From Tenrec ecaudatus (Eukaryota > Chordata > Mammalia > Afrosoricida > Tenrecidae): 64,000 nt of DNA. The translations under genes and the position numbers were made by a program. Positions 46,108 to 57,849 of this stretch are shown here, piece by piece. Under the pieces are notes generated by a model. It was not told the origin of the DNA and made no database searches. It worked only from the letters and a program-made list of their open reading frames with translations. The stretch lies in contig NW_027459426.1 in NCBI RefSeq assembly GCF_050624435.1, positions 291,147-355,146 on the forward strand, read 5' to 3'. The first letter of the stretch is position 1. Each line of letters starts with the position of its first letter.

Positions 46108-47590
46108 CACCAATGCTTCCAGTGCTTCATCAATTTGTTGAAACTTTTTAAATTGAATTCAGTCAATGCTTGGCAACTGGTTTTGACTAATTCCATCAGT
46201 GTGGCTTGAGTATCTTCCATTAGTACTGTTGGTTCTTGTTTATATCCTTCCTCTTGAAAGGGTGGAATGCCAACTAATTCTTCTTGGTAGAATAATGTGT
46301 ATTCTTTCCATCTTCACTTCATGCTTCCTGGATCATTCAATATTTACCCCATAGAATATTTCAGTAGAGTACCTCAAAGCTCAGATTTGTTTTTCTTCAG
46401 TTATTTTAAGATATACTGAACATGCTTCTTCTATTTTGGTTTTCTCACTCTAGGTCTTTGCACATTTCATTATAGTACTTCTCCGGCTGCTTTCTGAAAG
46501 TTTTTGTTCAGCTCCTTGACATCATTTCTTATTAAGTGCCCTAGCTACTCCATGATTAAAAGCAAGTTTCAGAGTCTCTTCTGACATCCAGTTTGAGCCT
46601 TTCTTTCCTGTCTCTTCAATGACCTTTCGCTTTCTTCATGTTCTCGGTGATATCCTTAGTGTTTAGTGAGTCAAATATGCTCCTGACATCTCAATATTCA
46701 GGTGAGATAGACTCAAGGTTGTATTTGGCTCCCGTGGGCCTGTTGTAATTTTCTTCAGCTTGAATCTGAACTTAGCTACAAGCAATTGATGGCATGTTCC
46801 ACAGTTGACTACTGGACAGATTTTAGCGGCTGACATTTAGCTTCTCCATCTTCTCTTCCCACAAATGTAGTCAATTTGATTCCTGTCTGTGCCCACAAGT
46901 ATTTGCTATGAACAAGTTGTTAGCCTTGTAAAATTCTATCATGTGATCTCCAGATTTATTTCTATCACCAGGACCATATTTTCCAATTATTATTCCTTCC
47001 TCTTTGTTTCCAACTTTTGAATTCCAATCGCCAATAGTTATCCATGCATTCAAATTGTGTGTTTGATCAATTTCACACTGAAGATGATGGTAAAAACCAT
47101 CAGATTCTTCATCATCAGCTTTAGTAGTTGGTGCATCAATTAAAATAACCGTATTGACTGGATTTTCTTGTCTGCAGATAGATAGTATTTTATCACATTA
47201 GCATCGTACTTCAAGTCGATCTTGAAACGTTCTTTAGGAAGATGAATGTGATTCCACTTGCATGTGTCATTCCCAGCACAGCAAACTGTTTGACTGTCTG
47301 ATTCAAAATGGCAGATATCAGTCCGTTTCAGCTCATTAACACCTAGTGTATTGATCTTTATGAGTTCCATGTAATATTTTATGACTTCTAGTTTTTCTAT
47401 ATTAGTACTTCAAAATTCTGAGTTTCAATGATTAAATAATTGTCACTGTTTCTTCTCATATTGAGACATCTTCTATCAGCAAATGAAGGTCTCAACTGAC
47501 TTATTCCATTCACATCATTAAGATCAACACTGCTTTGAGCTGGTAGTTCTTCCCTGACCATATTTTGAGTGCCTTCTATCTTGAGAAAGA
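46108..47590 (-). mobile_element. RTE LINE copy C (endonuclease to start of RT), antisense
   Basis: The - strand encodes, from high to low coordinates, an N-terminal part (INTLGVNELKRTDICHFESD), then the apurinic-type endonuclease block (ITIGDWNSKVGNKEEG, GKYGPGDRNKSGDHMIEF, NNLFIANTCG). The RT-preceding region follows below 46.7 kb. The GDWN(A/S)KVG and G.RLI.F...N.L.I.NT motifs identify the RTE endonuclease. Frames are broken, so it is not active. Confidence 0.8.
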
Positions 47591-47790
47591 GCCCTGGTGG
47601 CATAATAGTCATGCATTGGTCCATGAACTACTAATTAGCATTTCAAAACCACCAATGTTCCTTGGGAGAAAGACAGGGCTTTCTACTCCCTTAAAGAGTT
47701 ACAGTCTGGGAAACACAGAGGGACATTTCTATCCTGTCCTATAGGGTCAGTATGAGTTGACATCGACTCACTGGCAGTGAGTTGAGTTCT
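47588..47790 (+). mobile_element. AfroSINE (tenrec-type), sense
   Basis: Head gagccctggtggcataatagt, body cagggctttctactccctta and aagagttacagtctgggaaa, tail tcctgtcctatagggtcagt and atgagttgacatcgactcac, ending in ggcagtgagtt. A complete, recognisable copy. Confidence 0.85.
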
Positions 47791-48454
47791 GGACTGAGGT
47801 CTTATATTTGGTTGTTATTCATGAGGTTGCAGTGACTAATTCTCCGCAAGTGGACAAATCAGTTCTTCATATGAACTGCTATCAGGAATCACCTAGCTCT
47901 CACCTCAGTAGTTTAATTGATTTGGATTGTGGTATGATCCACTGTTTTTTTTAAACCTTCATTATAAGTGATTATGCTGTGTAACGAGGCTTGAGAACCA
48001 CTCCAATATGAGTCAGTTCTCCCAACCCCAATATTTACCAAAAGCAGAGAACAAATCACATGCACCCAAATATTCAAACAGGAGATGGCATTATACCTCC
48101 CTCAGAAGCCCACTATGGTGGCTAAATGGTCTCATTTCCAGACTTCCTCCCGACCCACCCACACACAAAAAAAGTGTTTCATAAGCCCCTTCTTTGGCAA
48201 AATTACTTTTGTTGGATCATTTCTCTATATTTGAATAGAGATCAAGATCATTCACCACCTTATTTGTTAGACATCCAGGAAACACAGAACTTCTGTTACA
48301 ATCCCTGGCGATAGCTCTCACAGAGTCAAGAATGAAATATTGTACCTGTGTTCCCATGTTTTAAAGACTGTGTATCAGGACACGATGACACACTTAGCAC
48401 TGCAATTTCAGACTACAGTACATTATTCCATTAAAAATAAACAACTACAATTAT

Positions 48455-48975
48455 ATTGTTTCAGTCTGGGTACATTAGAGAAACAAATCCACAGAAACAT
48501 GAATAAGAGAGTTTTATATAAAGGGTAAGTGCACATCAAGAAAACATCCCAACCCAGTGCTGTCGAAGCCAACAAGTCCAAAATTAGCCCATATGTCCGA
48601 CACCAATCCATAAAGTCCTCCTCCATCTCACAAAACACACGCAATAAGGCTGACTGCAGAAGGAAACCCGAATCAGTGAGCATGTAAGCATCTCAGCACT
48701 GGCAGGGGTCTCCACATGGCTTCTCCAGCAACCAGGGCTGCATCAGGGTAGGTCCATGTGGCTTCTCCTCAGGGATGTCTTTCATGAATGAGCCTTGCCA
48801 GTTGAAGAAGGGAATTGGCTAAGGCAACTGCATCCTGATCCAACCATCAGAAAGCAAGAAACCCGAGAATTAGAATGGCAAGGCTCACGGAGCCATTTAT
48901 CCCTCCACCCTTCAATTAATCCCACACGTGTCAGCCATGTTGGCACAATAAACTTTATCTCACATGCCAACTAGA
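48455..48975 (+). repeat. Dispersed repeat X, copy 1 (about 520 bp)
   Basis: Runs from cagtctgggtacattagag through aacaaatccacagaaacat, aagggtaagtgcacatca, catcccaacccagtgctg, ggctgactgcagaagg, caggggtctccacatggct and cttctcctcagggatgtct to cttcaattaatcccac and gttggcacaataaactt. The reverse complement recurs at 52,095-52,615. Class unknown. Confidence 0.75.
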
Positions 48976-49289
48976 AATTTTTCAGAAGTAATTTTTATGT
49001 GAGGTAAAACATTGTGCACACCAGCAAGTGATTCTTTTTTATAACCGAACTATCAATAAAATAAGTCAAAACCTATATGCTTTTCCCAAGACAGGATTTC
49101 ACAAGAAGAGTGAAGCATATGTGGGAACTGGCCATGTGTTAGAAAAACTTGAAAGGGACAGAATCCTTTAATCGTAACAGTAAGGATGCTTAGGTGAACT
49201 TTCCCAGACTTATACAGTCAATAAGTACCAAGGCTGAGATTTCTTCAGTGTGACTCCAGATGAACCAACATGGCCGCTGAGATCTGCAG

Positions 49290-50185
49290 GAGTAGGAGTT
49301 AAAACCACACCACCATCAACAAGTCAATTCTGACTATTGGGACCCTCTAAGACAGACTTAGAAATGCCCCCTGGTGTTTCCGGAGCCTGCAAGTCAGTGT
49401 TCCCCAAAGTGAGTAAAAGCGCTCCCCTGAGGGTGAGGTTGGGATCACTGGAATGATGCAGGGAGGTTTCAACAGCAGATACCTATACTTTATCCCAGGT
49501 TATTGACTACCCTACAGAAGTTTTCAATTGCCACAGAAGTGCTGAGTGATTATTACTTTCTGTAAGGGCTAGTTAGCCAAATAAATTTGGGAACCTATGA
49601 AATTCTTTTTGTCAAAAGATAGTCTCATTGATCTCCCACAGAGCAGCTGGTGGCATTGAACTGGTGACCTTGTGTTTATCAGCCCAATACATAATGCACA
49701 ACACCATCCAGGTTCCTTAAGTAGCAGCTAGTTAGCCCAAAGGCAAACAACCAGTTGCCGTCCAGTGAATTCCAAATCTCAGAGACCCACATGTGACAGA
49801 GGAAAGATATCCTTCCTGGGGTTTTCAATGGTCATTATATTTTTGAAGTACGATGCCAGAACTTTCTTGAGGGTGTTGTTGCTTGTGAACTTAAACTGTC
49901 AATCTCTTGATCAGTCACGGGCATTGACTGTTCCATCCAAGGACTCCAGTTAGGAGACAAATAAGAACAAAACTCAAACAAACTCACTGCCATGGACTCA
50001 AGGCTGACTCACAGCAACCCTTTAGGACAGGCTAGAACTTCCCCTGTGGGTTTCTGGGACTGTGACTATTCAATGGAATAGAAAGCCTCGTCTTTCTCCT
50101 GAGGAACAGCTGATGATTTTGAACTGCTGACCTGTAGTTATCAGCACAACACATAGCTACTCTGCCACCAAGGCTATTCAGGATG
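49290..50185 (-). mobile_element. Cluster of AfroSINE copies, antisense
   Basis: Tail complements occur at 49,310-49,390 (caacaagtcaattctgacta), a head at 49,600-49,745 (gagcagctggtggcattgaa), a diverged copy at 49,750-49,950 (aaccagttgccgtccagtg), and a near-complete copy at 49,975-50,185 (caaactcactgccatggact through gatgattttgaactgctgac to tagctactctgccacca). Confidence 0.7.
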
Positions 50186-50359
50186 ATTATGAGGTAGGTG
50201 AGAGCCTGGCAATTTTCAGGGAATTTAAGAGATCATTGTGATTGGAGCTTTGATTCTGAGATGGAGAGGGAAGGCTTTGACACAAAATGGTTTTCTCTTT
50301 CAAATGAATGCTCTAGTTATAACGTGGGGAATAGGTCATGGGAAGCCGGAGTATGTGTG

Positions 50360-50545
50360 GAGGACACCCTGATGGCACTACATGAAGCAGTTCTCAGCAG
50401 CTAACTGAAAGCAGTGCTGTGGAAGAAAGACCTGGCCATTCATTACTGCAGAGACAATATCCTGAGAAATCCTGTGGGGCAGCTTTGCCCTGCCACATGG
50501 CTCTACCGTGAGTTGGAATCTGACTGATGGCACCTACAAAAGACT
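50360..50545 (+). mobile_element. AfroSINE, sense
   Basis: Head ggacaccctgatggcacta, then a tail with atcctgtggggcagctttgc, ggctctaccgtgagttggaa and tgactgatggcacctacaaa. Confidence 0.6.
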
Positions 50546-51105
50546 ATGCATCTATGCATGGAGGAGAAGTAATAGCTTGAACTTTTACTTTTTGTTTTAA
50601 CTGTTTTATTGGCCTATAATTCACATATTATACACATACCTTCCTTTATTGTACTCATATTTTTAGCTCCCTATTTCCCCCAAACCTCCCTGTCATGGTG
50701 TGAATAACCAGTATTCCAAATGTATGATGAAGTTTTGAACACAAGGATGTGTCTCATTGTACCCCAGCACAGCTAAAGACATAGAGTCTCCATAATTCTA
50801 CGTCTCCATTTATTTATATTTTCTCTGTTTCTTCTACTTATGTCTGTCTGGTGCAGACCTACTACTGCAATGTTCTCAGACTCCTAGTGATCAGAGTTCT
50901 GTGGTAAAAGTATTTTTAATAGGTTATATGACCAAGAAAAAACCTGATCCCATTGAGTACACCTGTCCCTCTGGGATGTTATTACCCAAGCCTCACTGGC
51001 CTTCCTGAGGGCAGGCAAGCTAGGATGCAGGCAGGAAGGTGGTTTCCTGGCTTGTTTACCGTCAGCATGGAGGCAGCCACTGGAAAAGCAGAGCGAGGCT
51101 CACAG
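50546..51105. other. Unassigned DNA
   Basis: Nothing recognised. Open frames on both strands have no domain features. Confidence 0.3.
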
Positions 51106-51109
51106 TGTG

Positions 51110-51430
51110 TGATGTGAGTGGCCAATAGGTCAGTCACAGAGAAAATCATTAAGTGGGGTATTTCCACACTCAAGGCCCTGAACATGTTACTCCTGTGTAA
51201 CCCTGTAAATTCCACACGTTGCCTAATGAACCAATCCAAAGGATATGAGAAATGTTTAAATTTACATATACAGCATGCATTGCCCACAATTAAACTAGTT
51301 TATTTCCTGCGTTTTGTTTGTTTAGTGGTTTACATATATGTTTCTAACTACAGGGTTGACAGTCCACATCAACCAGTCATTTCTTTGGATAAAGATGAGG
51401 CTTCCTGCTCTTTTAAGGATTTACTGGTTG
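51110..51430 (+). repeat. Possible partial copy 3 of the about 1-kb dispersed repeat
   Basis: Shares taaccctgtaaattccacac and cctaatgaaccaatccaaa followed by ggatatgag with 26,940-26,990 and 7,260-7,310. Later parts are weaker. Confidence 0.4.
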
Positions 51431-52090
51431 GGAGCCTATGGGAGTATATCTGAAAGAAACACACAAACAAAAGCGCTCTACAATCTGCCTTATTTATTTA
51501 AATTAGGTTATGCAGTCAGGGTGATTTGGACAGCCTGTCCCCAACTAAAACAGTAACAAAACAGAGAACAACTATTTATTTAATAGTAGAACTCAGGATG
51601 ACATTGTTCATCAAAATCTCTCTCCCTGAGCAACATGGCCTGGGTGTTTATAGACAGTGCTTAAGGATGATGATGCTCTAGCAAGCCAACTTGAAGTGGA
51701 GTTTTTGTTTTCAGGTTTTTCTCCTTGTTCGTAAGGGTCTATCCACATCCCAGCTAAAAAAGTTAGCAACTTCTGTCCTTCAAGTAGAAGCGGGCTTAAG
51801 TTTTTATTTCAAAGGAGGAGTAGCACTGGTGCGTCAACACATTGTGTACTCTAACAAATTTTCAAATTTGAAATGAGAAAAGGAAAGTACATGAAGCCCC
51901 AGTGAGGTCCTGTGATGTGTTGCAGCATCAGGAGTACACGCTGTGAACAGCAAATTAAGAAACCTGTACTTTGTATTCTTGCATTAATTTATAATAAATA
52001 ACAAACTGCTATTAAATTAAGTTTAACTTAGGGATTGAATTCTGAGGTCTACATTTGTGGAAGACTGAGGTTTACGCAAGTTGTTGTTAG
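51431..52090. other. Unassigned DNA
   Basis: No recognised gene or repeat. Confidence 0.3.
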
Positions 52091-52094
52091 TTGC

Positions 52095-52615
52095 TGTGAT
52101 AGTTAAGGTTTATTGTGCTAACCTGGCCGATAAATACATGGGATTAATTAAAGAGCAGAGAGATAAATGGTGGCTTGGTGAGCCCCGCCTTTCTTATTCT
52201 CTGGTATCTTGTTCTATGATGGACTGACCAGTGTGTGGCTTCCTTAGCTAGTTCTTTGCCTCAGCTAGCAAAGCTCACTTCCTGGGAGACATCCCTGAGA
52301 AGCCACGTGGACCTCCCAAGATGCAGACCTGGGTCTGGAGAACAGCGTGAAGACTCCTGCCAGAGCTGAGATGCTTAAACACTCACTGATTTGACTTTCC
52401 TCCTGCATTTGGCATTGCATGTGTTTTGTGAGTTTGAGGAGGACTTTGTAGATCTGTTTTGGATATATGGGCTAATGTCAGATTTATGGGCTTGGACTGG
52501 CCTGGGTTGGGATGGTTTCTTAATGTACACTTTACTCTTACATAAAACTCTCTCTTATATACATAAGAGTTTCTGTGGATTTGTTTCTCTAATCTACCCA
52601 GACTGACACAGTGCT
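52095..52615 (-). repeat. Dispersed repeat X, copy 2, inverted
   Basis: Reverse complement of the 48.46-kb copy from taaggtttattgtgctaac to tttgtttctctaatctaccc. The open frame read here on the - strand is a by-product of the repeat. Confidence 0.75.
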
Positions 52616-52915
52616 CTCCTGTCAGGTCTGAATCACTGACCTTATGCTCACAGATTGAAACACTGCCAAGTCCTGCATCATCCTGAACATTGTGGCTAAG
52701 TCTGAGCCTATTGTTGTAGCCAATGTGCCCATTCATCATCTTGAGCTTTTTCCTCTTTGAGTTGCTGTACAACTTTTCCATCCATGTTGTCCTTTTCCAG
52801 GGACTCTCTCTCCTGATAACATGTTCAAGGTACATGAGACAAAGTCTTGGGTGAGGCAACACAAAGGAAACCTGTGTAACGTGGCATTTTATGATTTCCT
52901 TCACATTCAAGTTGT
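52616..52915 (-). mobile_element. RTE LINE C-terminal/3' fragment, antisense
   Basis: Text gccaagtcctgcatcatcct, gttgtccttttccagggact, ctctctcctgataacatgtt matches the complement of the RTE C-terminal block at 60.65-60.84 kb (cagcatcctcacaatttt, tgatgtccttctccaagaac, ctcctgacaacatgtcc). Confidence 0.65.
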
Positions 52916-54845
52916 TGAAAATCTAAGGCATGAGCTGAGAATAATAAAACTGTTTAAGACTCCATAATCGTTTCAGGGGAAACACCAGAATAATTGCCTC
53001 TTCCTTAATATACTTGAATCTGCTGGAGTTACATTTGGAGGTCAGATATGGGAAACTGTTTGAATTACAATAGTAAGGAAGTAAAAGAAATTTTACACTG
53101 TGGGAAGCTCAAGTGTTTTCATTGGAATCGGTTGTCTGAATGACACACACCTGGAGCTTTTTTTTTTTCTTTCAGTTGTAGGTTTTGATTCTGTGTCTTC
53201 TCTTCTTTATGCTAGGTTTCCAGGGTATGGACTGCTCTTTCTAGACTTTTGACAAACTCTTAGTCTGCAGGGTTAAGGTCTGGTGCTGGCTGCAGTTTTG
53301 TATATGGGAGGGAGAGGGACACAGAATCAAGTGTTTATTCAGATGGTCTATGTGTCCTAACGTAGAAGTCAGACAGAACAGTCTGGTTACTGAAGTTGCC
53401 ATCCGCCTGGGACTGAGTTTTGGCTGCAGGAGAAGAATGATAGGGATAAAAGTGATGCAAACAGAAGCAAGTATCTTTAATATGTTGATGCCTTCATACT
53501 CCAGCCTGGACACTGATCCTTTCTGTTGACTTTACATGCAATCTCCCCTGACTCCAAAACAGTTCTGAGGAGTAGGTCATTGTGACTGAGTAGGAGGGCT
53601 CACTGCCTAGTTATCACACTTCGTAGGTCTGCATGAGGGCTATTCCACCTCAAGCGGTGTCTTCGTGTGCCTCAATCAGTGTTTCCACCCAAATTCCTAG
53701 GCTTCTGAATTCCCAGTACCCTGTGTCATGCAGTACCTTTTACCCAATAACCCTGGTGTTTATACTTCATAAGCACCTTTTCATTTGTGGAGATCAAAAA
53801 AATTTGTTATTAAATAATGAGGTTTATGGAAATTGAAAATATAAGCCATTAGAAACTTATTTGTCTAAAAAAATAAAGCCAGTTTGCAAGGAAATGTCTG
53901 CATAAGCTGAGTAGGCAGTAATTGAGCCGGCTTCAAGTTGGCAGCCAAGCACTTGCTTCATTGAATGTGAGTTACTATCCACAGTGTTGGAAGTAAATTA
54001 GGGTCATGAAACAGGTTCCTAAAAAGTCCCCAAATCACTATTACAATGATTGAAACCATACCTTAGCCTTCCAGATCATTCAAGCTTTTAAAAAACAGGT
54101 CAATTTCACATTCAGTTCATCAACCCACAACTCAATTGGCTCATTTCAGTTCAAAGACCCAGAAAACACAATCTCTGAGTTGTGCTGTATTATAGTTATG
54201 ATGAGCTGCATTATGACCATCTGCTTCTCTTTCTTTTTTTAGAAAGTTTACCATAAGTAGCATGCACTCATGCTATACCACACACCTCTGATGCCACTGT
54301 AGCTGTAAGTTTATATCCAATATATTCAAGCCCCACAGACTGATGACGGTGAGATATGCAAAGCCAGGGGGTGGGAGTCCCCCATCCAGAGATTTTTCAC
54401 TTTTTTAAATATTAACAAACACACACAATATTGGTTTCTCTTGTTAGTTTTTTACAATTTTTAAAAAGATGCTCAGTTACTGTTTTGTTGGGGTTTTTAT
54501 ATTTTGTGTTTGTTTTTTTGTTTGTTTTTATTTATTACCTCTTTTGTATAAGTAGGGAATTTATAATAAAATATGTACTTTATGGAATAAATTTTAAGAA
54601 CCAAAATATATTTTATTTTAAATAAATTAACGGATCTTTGATCTTACAGCTAAATCACTGATTATATATTTGCAGAGCCGACTTAAAGGATGAAAGAAAA
54701 TTCTATCAAGAGTTACTTTTGACTTCATAGCCTTCCTAATAAAGTCTTTTAACTACTTATAGAAAAAAATAGAAAAGAAAAGCTAGAATCATGAGGTATT
54801 TGACTTCGGTCAGGACTGCCTCATGACAGAATCGTCGGCATGAGG
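52916..54845. other. Unassigned DNA
   Basis: AT-rich with T-runs near 53,160 and 54,505-54,540. No gene or named repeat was recognised. Confidence 0.3.
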
Positions 54846-54849
54846 CTGG

Positions 54850-55085
54850 TCATAACACAGGACTGAGTACCTTTCATCCAAACAGTTACTGTGGTGTAGA
54901 TTCCAAGTCATGGAACTACCAGGTGTGCAGAGCCAAACTGAACCGTGTGAGATAGGGGCTGCAAGGCTGTGTGTGGGTTCAAAAGCAGACCACCAGGTCT
55001 GTCTTCTGAGGTACCACCATATGGGTTCAGATGATCGTTTTAGTTATGATTTGGGCAATTAACTGTTTGTGCCACCCACAGATGG
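54850..55085 (-). mobile_element. AfroSINE, antisense
   Basis: The late part tctgaggtaccaccatatgg and gttcagatgatcgttttag, then caattaactgtttgtgccac, is the complement of the tRNA-like head (wording of the elephant-type subfamily). The preceding body is degraded. Confidence 0.55.
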
Positions 55086-55167
55086 CATGGAGGAAAATAG
55101 CTTTTGACTGTTTAGTGTCTTTCCCAAACGGAAACGGGTGCTTACTTGTGTCCTGCCTTTTCTTATA

Positions 55168-55395
55168 TTAGCTGTGTTAGTCTGAGTACATTACAGAAAT
55201 AAATCCACAGAAACTGTAATGTATAAAAGAGAGCGTTAGATAAAGGGTAAATGCACATGGAGAAAAAAATCCCAAACCAGTGCAGCCCACATTAGCTCAT
55301 ATGTTACACCACAATCCTCAATGTCCTCCATCTTAACAAACACATGCCGTGAAGGTGGCTGCAGGTGGACAGAACTGCCATCTGGGTGTCTGAGG
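55168..55395 (+). repeat. Dispersed repeat X, copy 3 (5' part only)
   Basis: Reads gtgttagtctgagtacatta, cagaaataaatccacagaaa, taaagggtaaatgcacatgg, as in the 48.46-kb copy, and stops after about 230 bases. Confidence 0.65.
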
Positions 55396-55574
55396 TTGTT
55401 AACTCTTTACTAGAATTAAAAACGCCTTTTGTGCGCCTGGATCGGCTGGTGTGTGTAACCACTCAGACACGAGGGCTCCATCTCCTTTTGCAGGACTACT
55501 CATGATTTATTATCTAACCAATGCTGCTCAAAGGGAGGTTCACTCCGCTATGGGAATGAGTTAATCTGTGCACT

Positions 55575-56062
55575 TTAGATGTTGAAATCCACAGACACAC
55601 GTGTATAAAAGAGAGTTGTAATTAAATATTAAATGCACATCAATGAAACTTCCCTAAAAGATCTTTTTAATCTCATATGCCCACCATTATCCCATAGGCG
55701 CCCCAGAATCCACACAGTCTTCAAACATTTACAAAAGAGATGGAATGAGGCTGACTGCTAGTAAAAGCCAAGTCAGAGAAAGCAAAATACTCTCATATTT
55801 GGTGGGCATCTGCATATACATGTGGAAACACCAAAGCTGTTTCAGGTAGATAATGTGGCTTCTGCTCAGATATGTCTGAGTGTACTTGAGGCTTGGAAGC
55901 AGCAGCATTTAACTGGCTAAGGCATAATCTCACTCTACTGAATTTCAAAATCAAGATCTGTGAGAACTTGCAAAGTTAAAGTGACCAAATGCATGAATCA
56001 TTCCGCCCTTCAATTAACACCACCTGTGCATCTTGGACATTTGGCATGATAAGCTAACAATA
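55575..56062 (+). repeat. Dispersed repeat X, copy 4
   Basis: Reads gaaatccacagacacacgtg, aatgcacatcaatgaaact, gaggctgactgctagtaa and ccgcccttcaattaacacca to tttggcatgataagctaac. More diverged than copies 1 and 2. Confidence 0.6.
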
Positions 56063-56159
56063 TCAGTGAGCATAACCTGTTGTGAAAAACAGCCCCAATG
56101 AACTGAAAATAGCCTTATCTGTTTTCTTTGGTAGTTGACTGTTCTCTTATTCTTTCGCT

Positions 56160-56700
56160 GACCTCAGGATTATCTCTTTTTCCTTGAAATTGAATAGCTT
56201 GAATATGAAGTGTTGTGATTTTTTTCATTAGGGATTTATCCTATTTGGGGTTCTCTCAGCTTCTTGAGCAGTTATTTTTCACCTCATGTGTGCTGTTGGG
56301 GAATTTTCTTCTATGCTTTCTTGTACTATTTTCTCTGTAGATATTTTGTTTCTTCTTCCAGGATCCTGATAAGATGTAGGTTGTTTCTCTTCATAGTGCC
56401 CCATATTATTCTCAGGCTTTCTTCTGATTCCTTTACTTTTTTTGTTGTTGATTGTTCCTTTAGTCGATTGTAGTCATAGTGTTTTTCTTCAAGCTCACTG
56501 GTTCAATTTTCCTCTTCTTCCACTCTATTCTTCAGGTTTTTTACTAATGCTGCCTAATTTGGTTATCTCATTGTTTGTTTTCTGTGATTCCTTTTGGTTT
56601 GAGGATTTTACTTTTCCCATTTCTTCCTTGTTCTCTTTACTGTTTCTTACATCTCTTGATATGATTTCAACACCCATTTTCTGAATTCAATTTCTGGTAG
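56160..56700 (-). mobile_element. Old L1 fragment, antisense
   Basis: T-rich text ggttctctcagcttcttgag, attttcttctatgctttctt and gccccatattattctcagg matches the wording of antisense old L1 (L1M-type) upstream regions. Open frames read on the + strand here are artefacts. Confidence 0.5.
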
Positions 56701-57845
56701 TTTTATTGCCTGTTTTTCAGAGTACTATATTGCATTTGGGTGATTTTTGGTTGTTTGTGTTTGTTTTTCTTCATATTATGGTTTGTTTACTGTGGTTGAG
56801 GGCTATTTCCCCAGTATCATGGAACAGCTCTTGGTGTTGTATGCACTGCTGGTCATGTAGACGCATTTGGCTCTGTTTAGTTATCTGAGAATAGTCTAAA
56901 TGAAGCTAGAAAATATACAGTGTTGAAATGGAGAAAAGAAGAGTTGGGTAATTGGAGAAGGTGGAGAGAGAAGAGCAAGAGTGACATAATAGATAAGTGG
57001 TTGTCTGGAGAGGTGAACACATTTGTAAAATAATGTGGAAATGCACTTTAAGGGTAATAATCAGAATTAATAAATTTCACTGAAATATATTTCATAAGGA
57101 CAATGAAAGAGAGCAGAATGATATATTGGAGGATTGCAGGCAGATGAGGGGCAAATGAGAAATAAAAAGAGCAGAGAATGTCCATGGTGTGGATGCTAAT
57201 TTTTGTTATTAATGACAATGTGAATATGTGCATGTTAGTGCATCAGAGAGGGTTGTTGGGAAAGCCCTTGTTTGGGTGGATATGATGGAACCTAAAGGAC
57301 TGCCTGTTTTGCCTAGGAGGAATGTCTATTTTCAGTTCATTGGGGCTGCAACAGAAGAAAATACTGGAAAAGGAAGTAGGAGAGAATTTTAAAAATAGAG
57401 TATTGTAATGGAAAAAATACAAAAATGAATCTCTCTCTCTCTATATATATATGTATTTATATATATTTATATATATATACTCTTTGATAGTGTTATTTTG
57501 GTAATACATGTGTTATGTGAGGGAGGTGGAAAAGTGGTGGAGGAGGATACTGGAGCAAAAAACACAAAGGGAGGAAGGAAAAGAAAAAATCAGAATTGAA
57601 AAGTTGAACTTGGGTACTGATTTTGTCTGCACCATGCTGTCTACATGGATCTGTCTTCCATAGACTAGTGAGGTGATAGTTTTGGCTGGCTGGGTTGCTT
57701 CAGAGAATGGGAAGTGGGGGCAAAGGGCAGAAATGATTATGCTGACCAGGAGCAGGACTCACAGAAATGGCGCCTGTCTGCTCTCTGGTAAAGGGGAGTC
57801 TATAATCAGGCATTGCTGCTTTGTCATTATGAACTTGCGTCTGCT
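56701..57845. other. Unassigned DNA with a TA-rich microsatellite
   Basis: A (CT)n/(TA)n tract lies at 57,430-57,480. The rest is purine-rich and unassigned. Confidence 0.35.
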
Positions 57846-57849
57846 TATC

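Noticed and set aside
52383..52910. Open frame of 175 codons on the - strand
   Set aside because: It runs across the junction of an antisense RTE fragment and dispersed repeat X, so it is a chance fusion of repeats.
56264..56684. Hydrophobic open frames that could be read as membrane proteins
   Set aside because: They are T-rich antisense old L1 sequence, where TTT/CTT codons produce runs of Phe and Leu.
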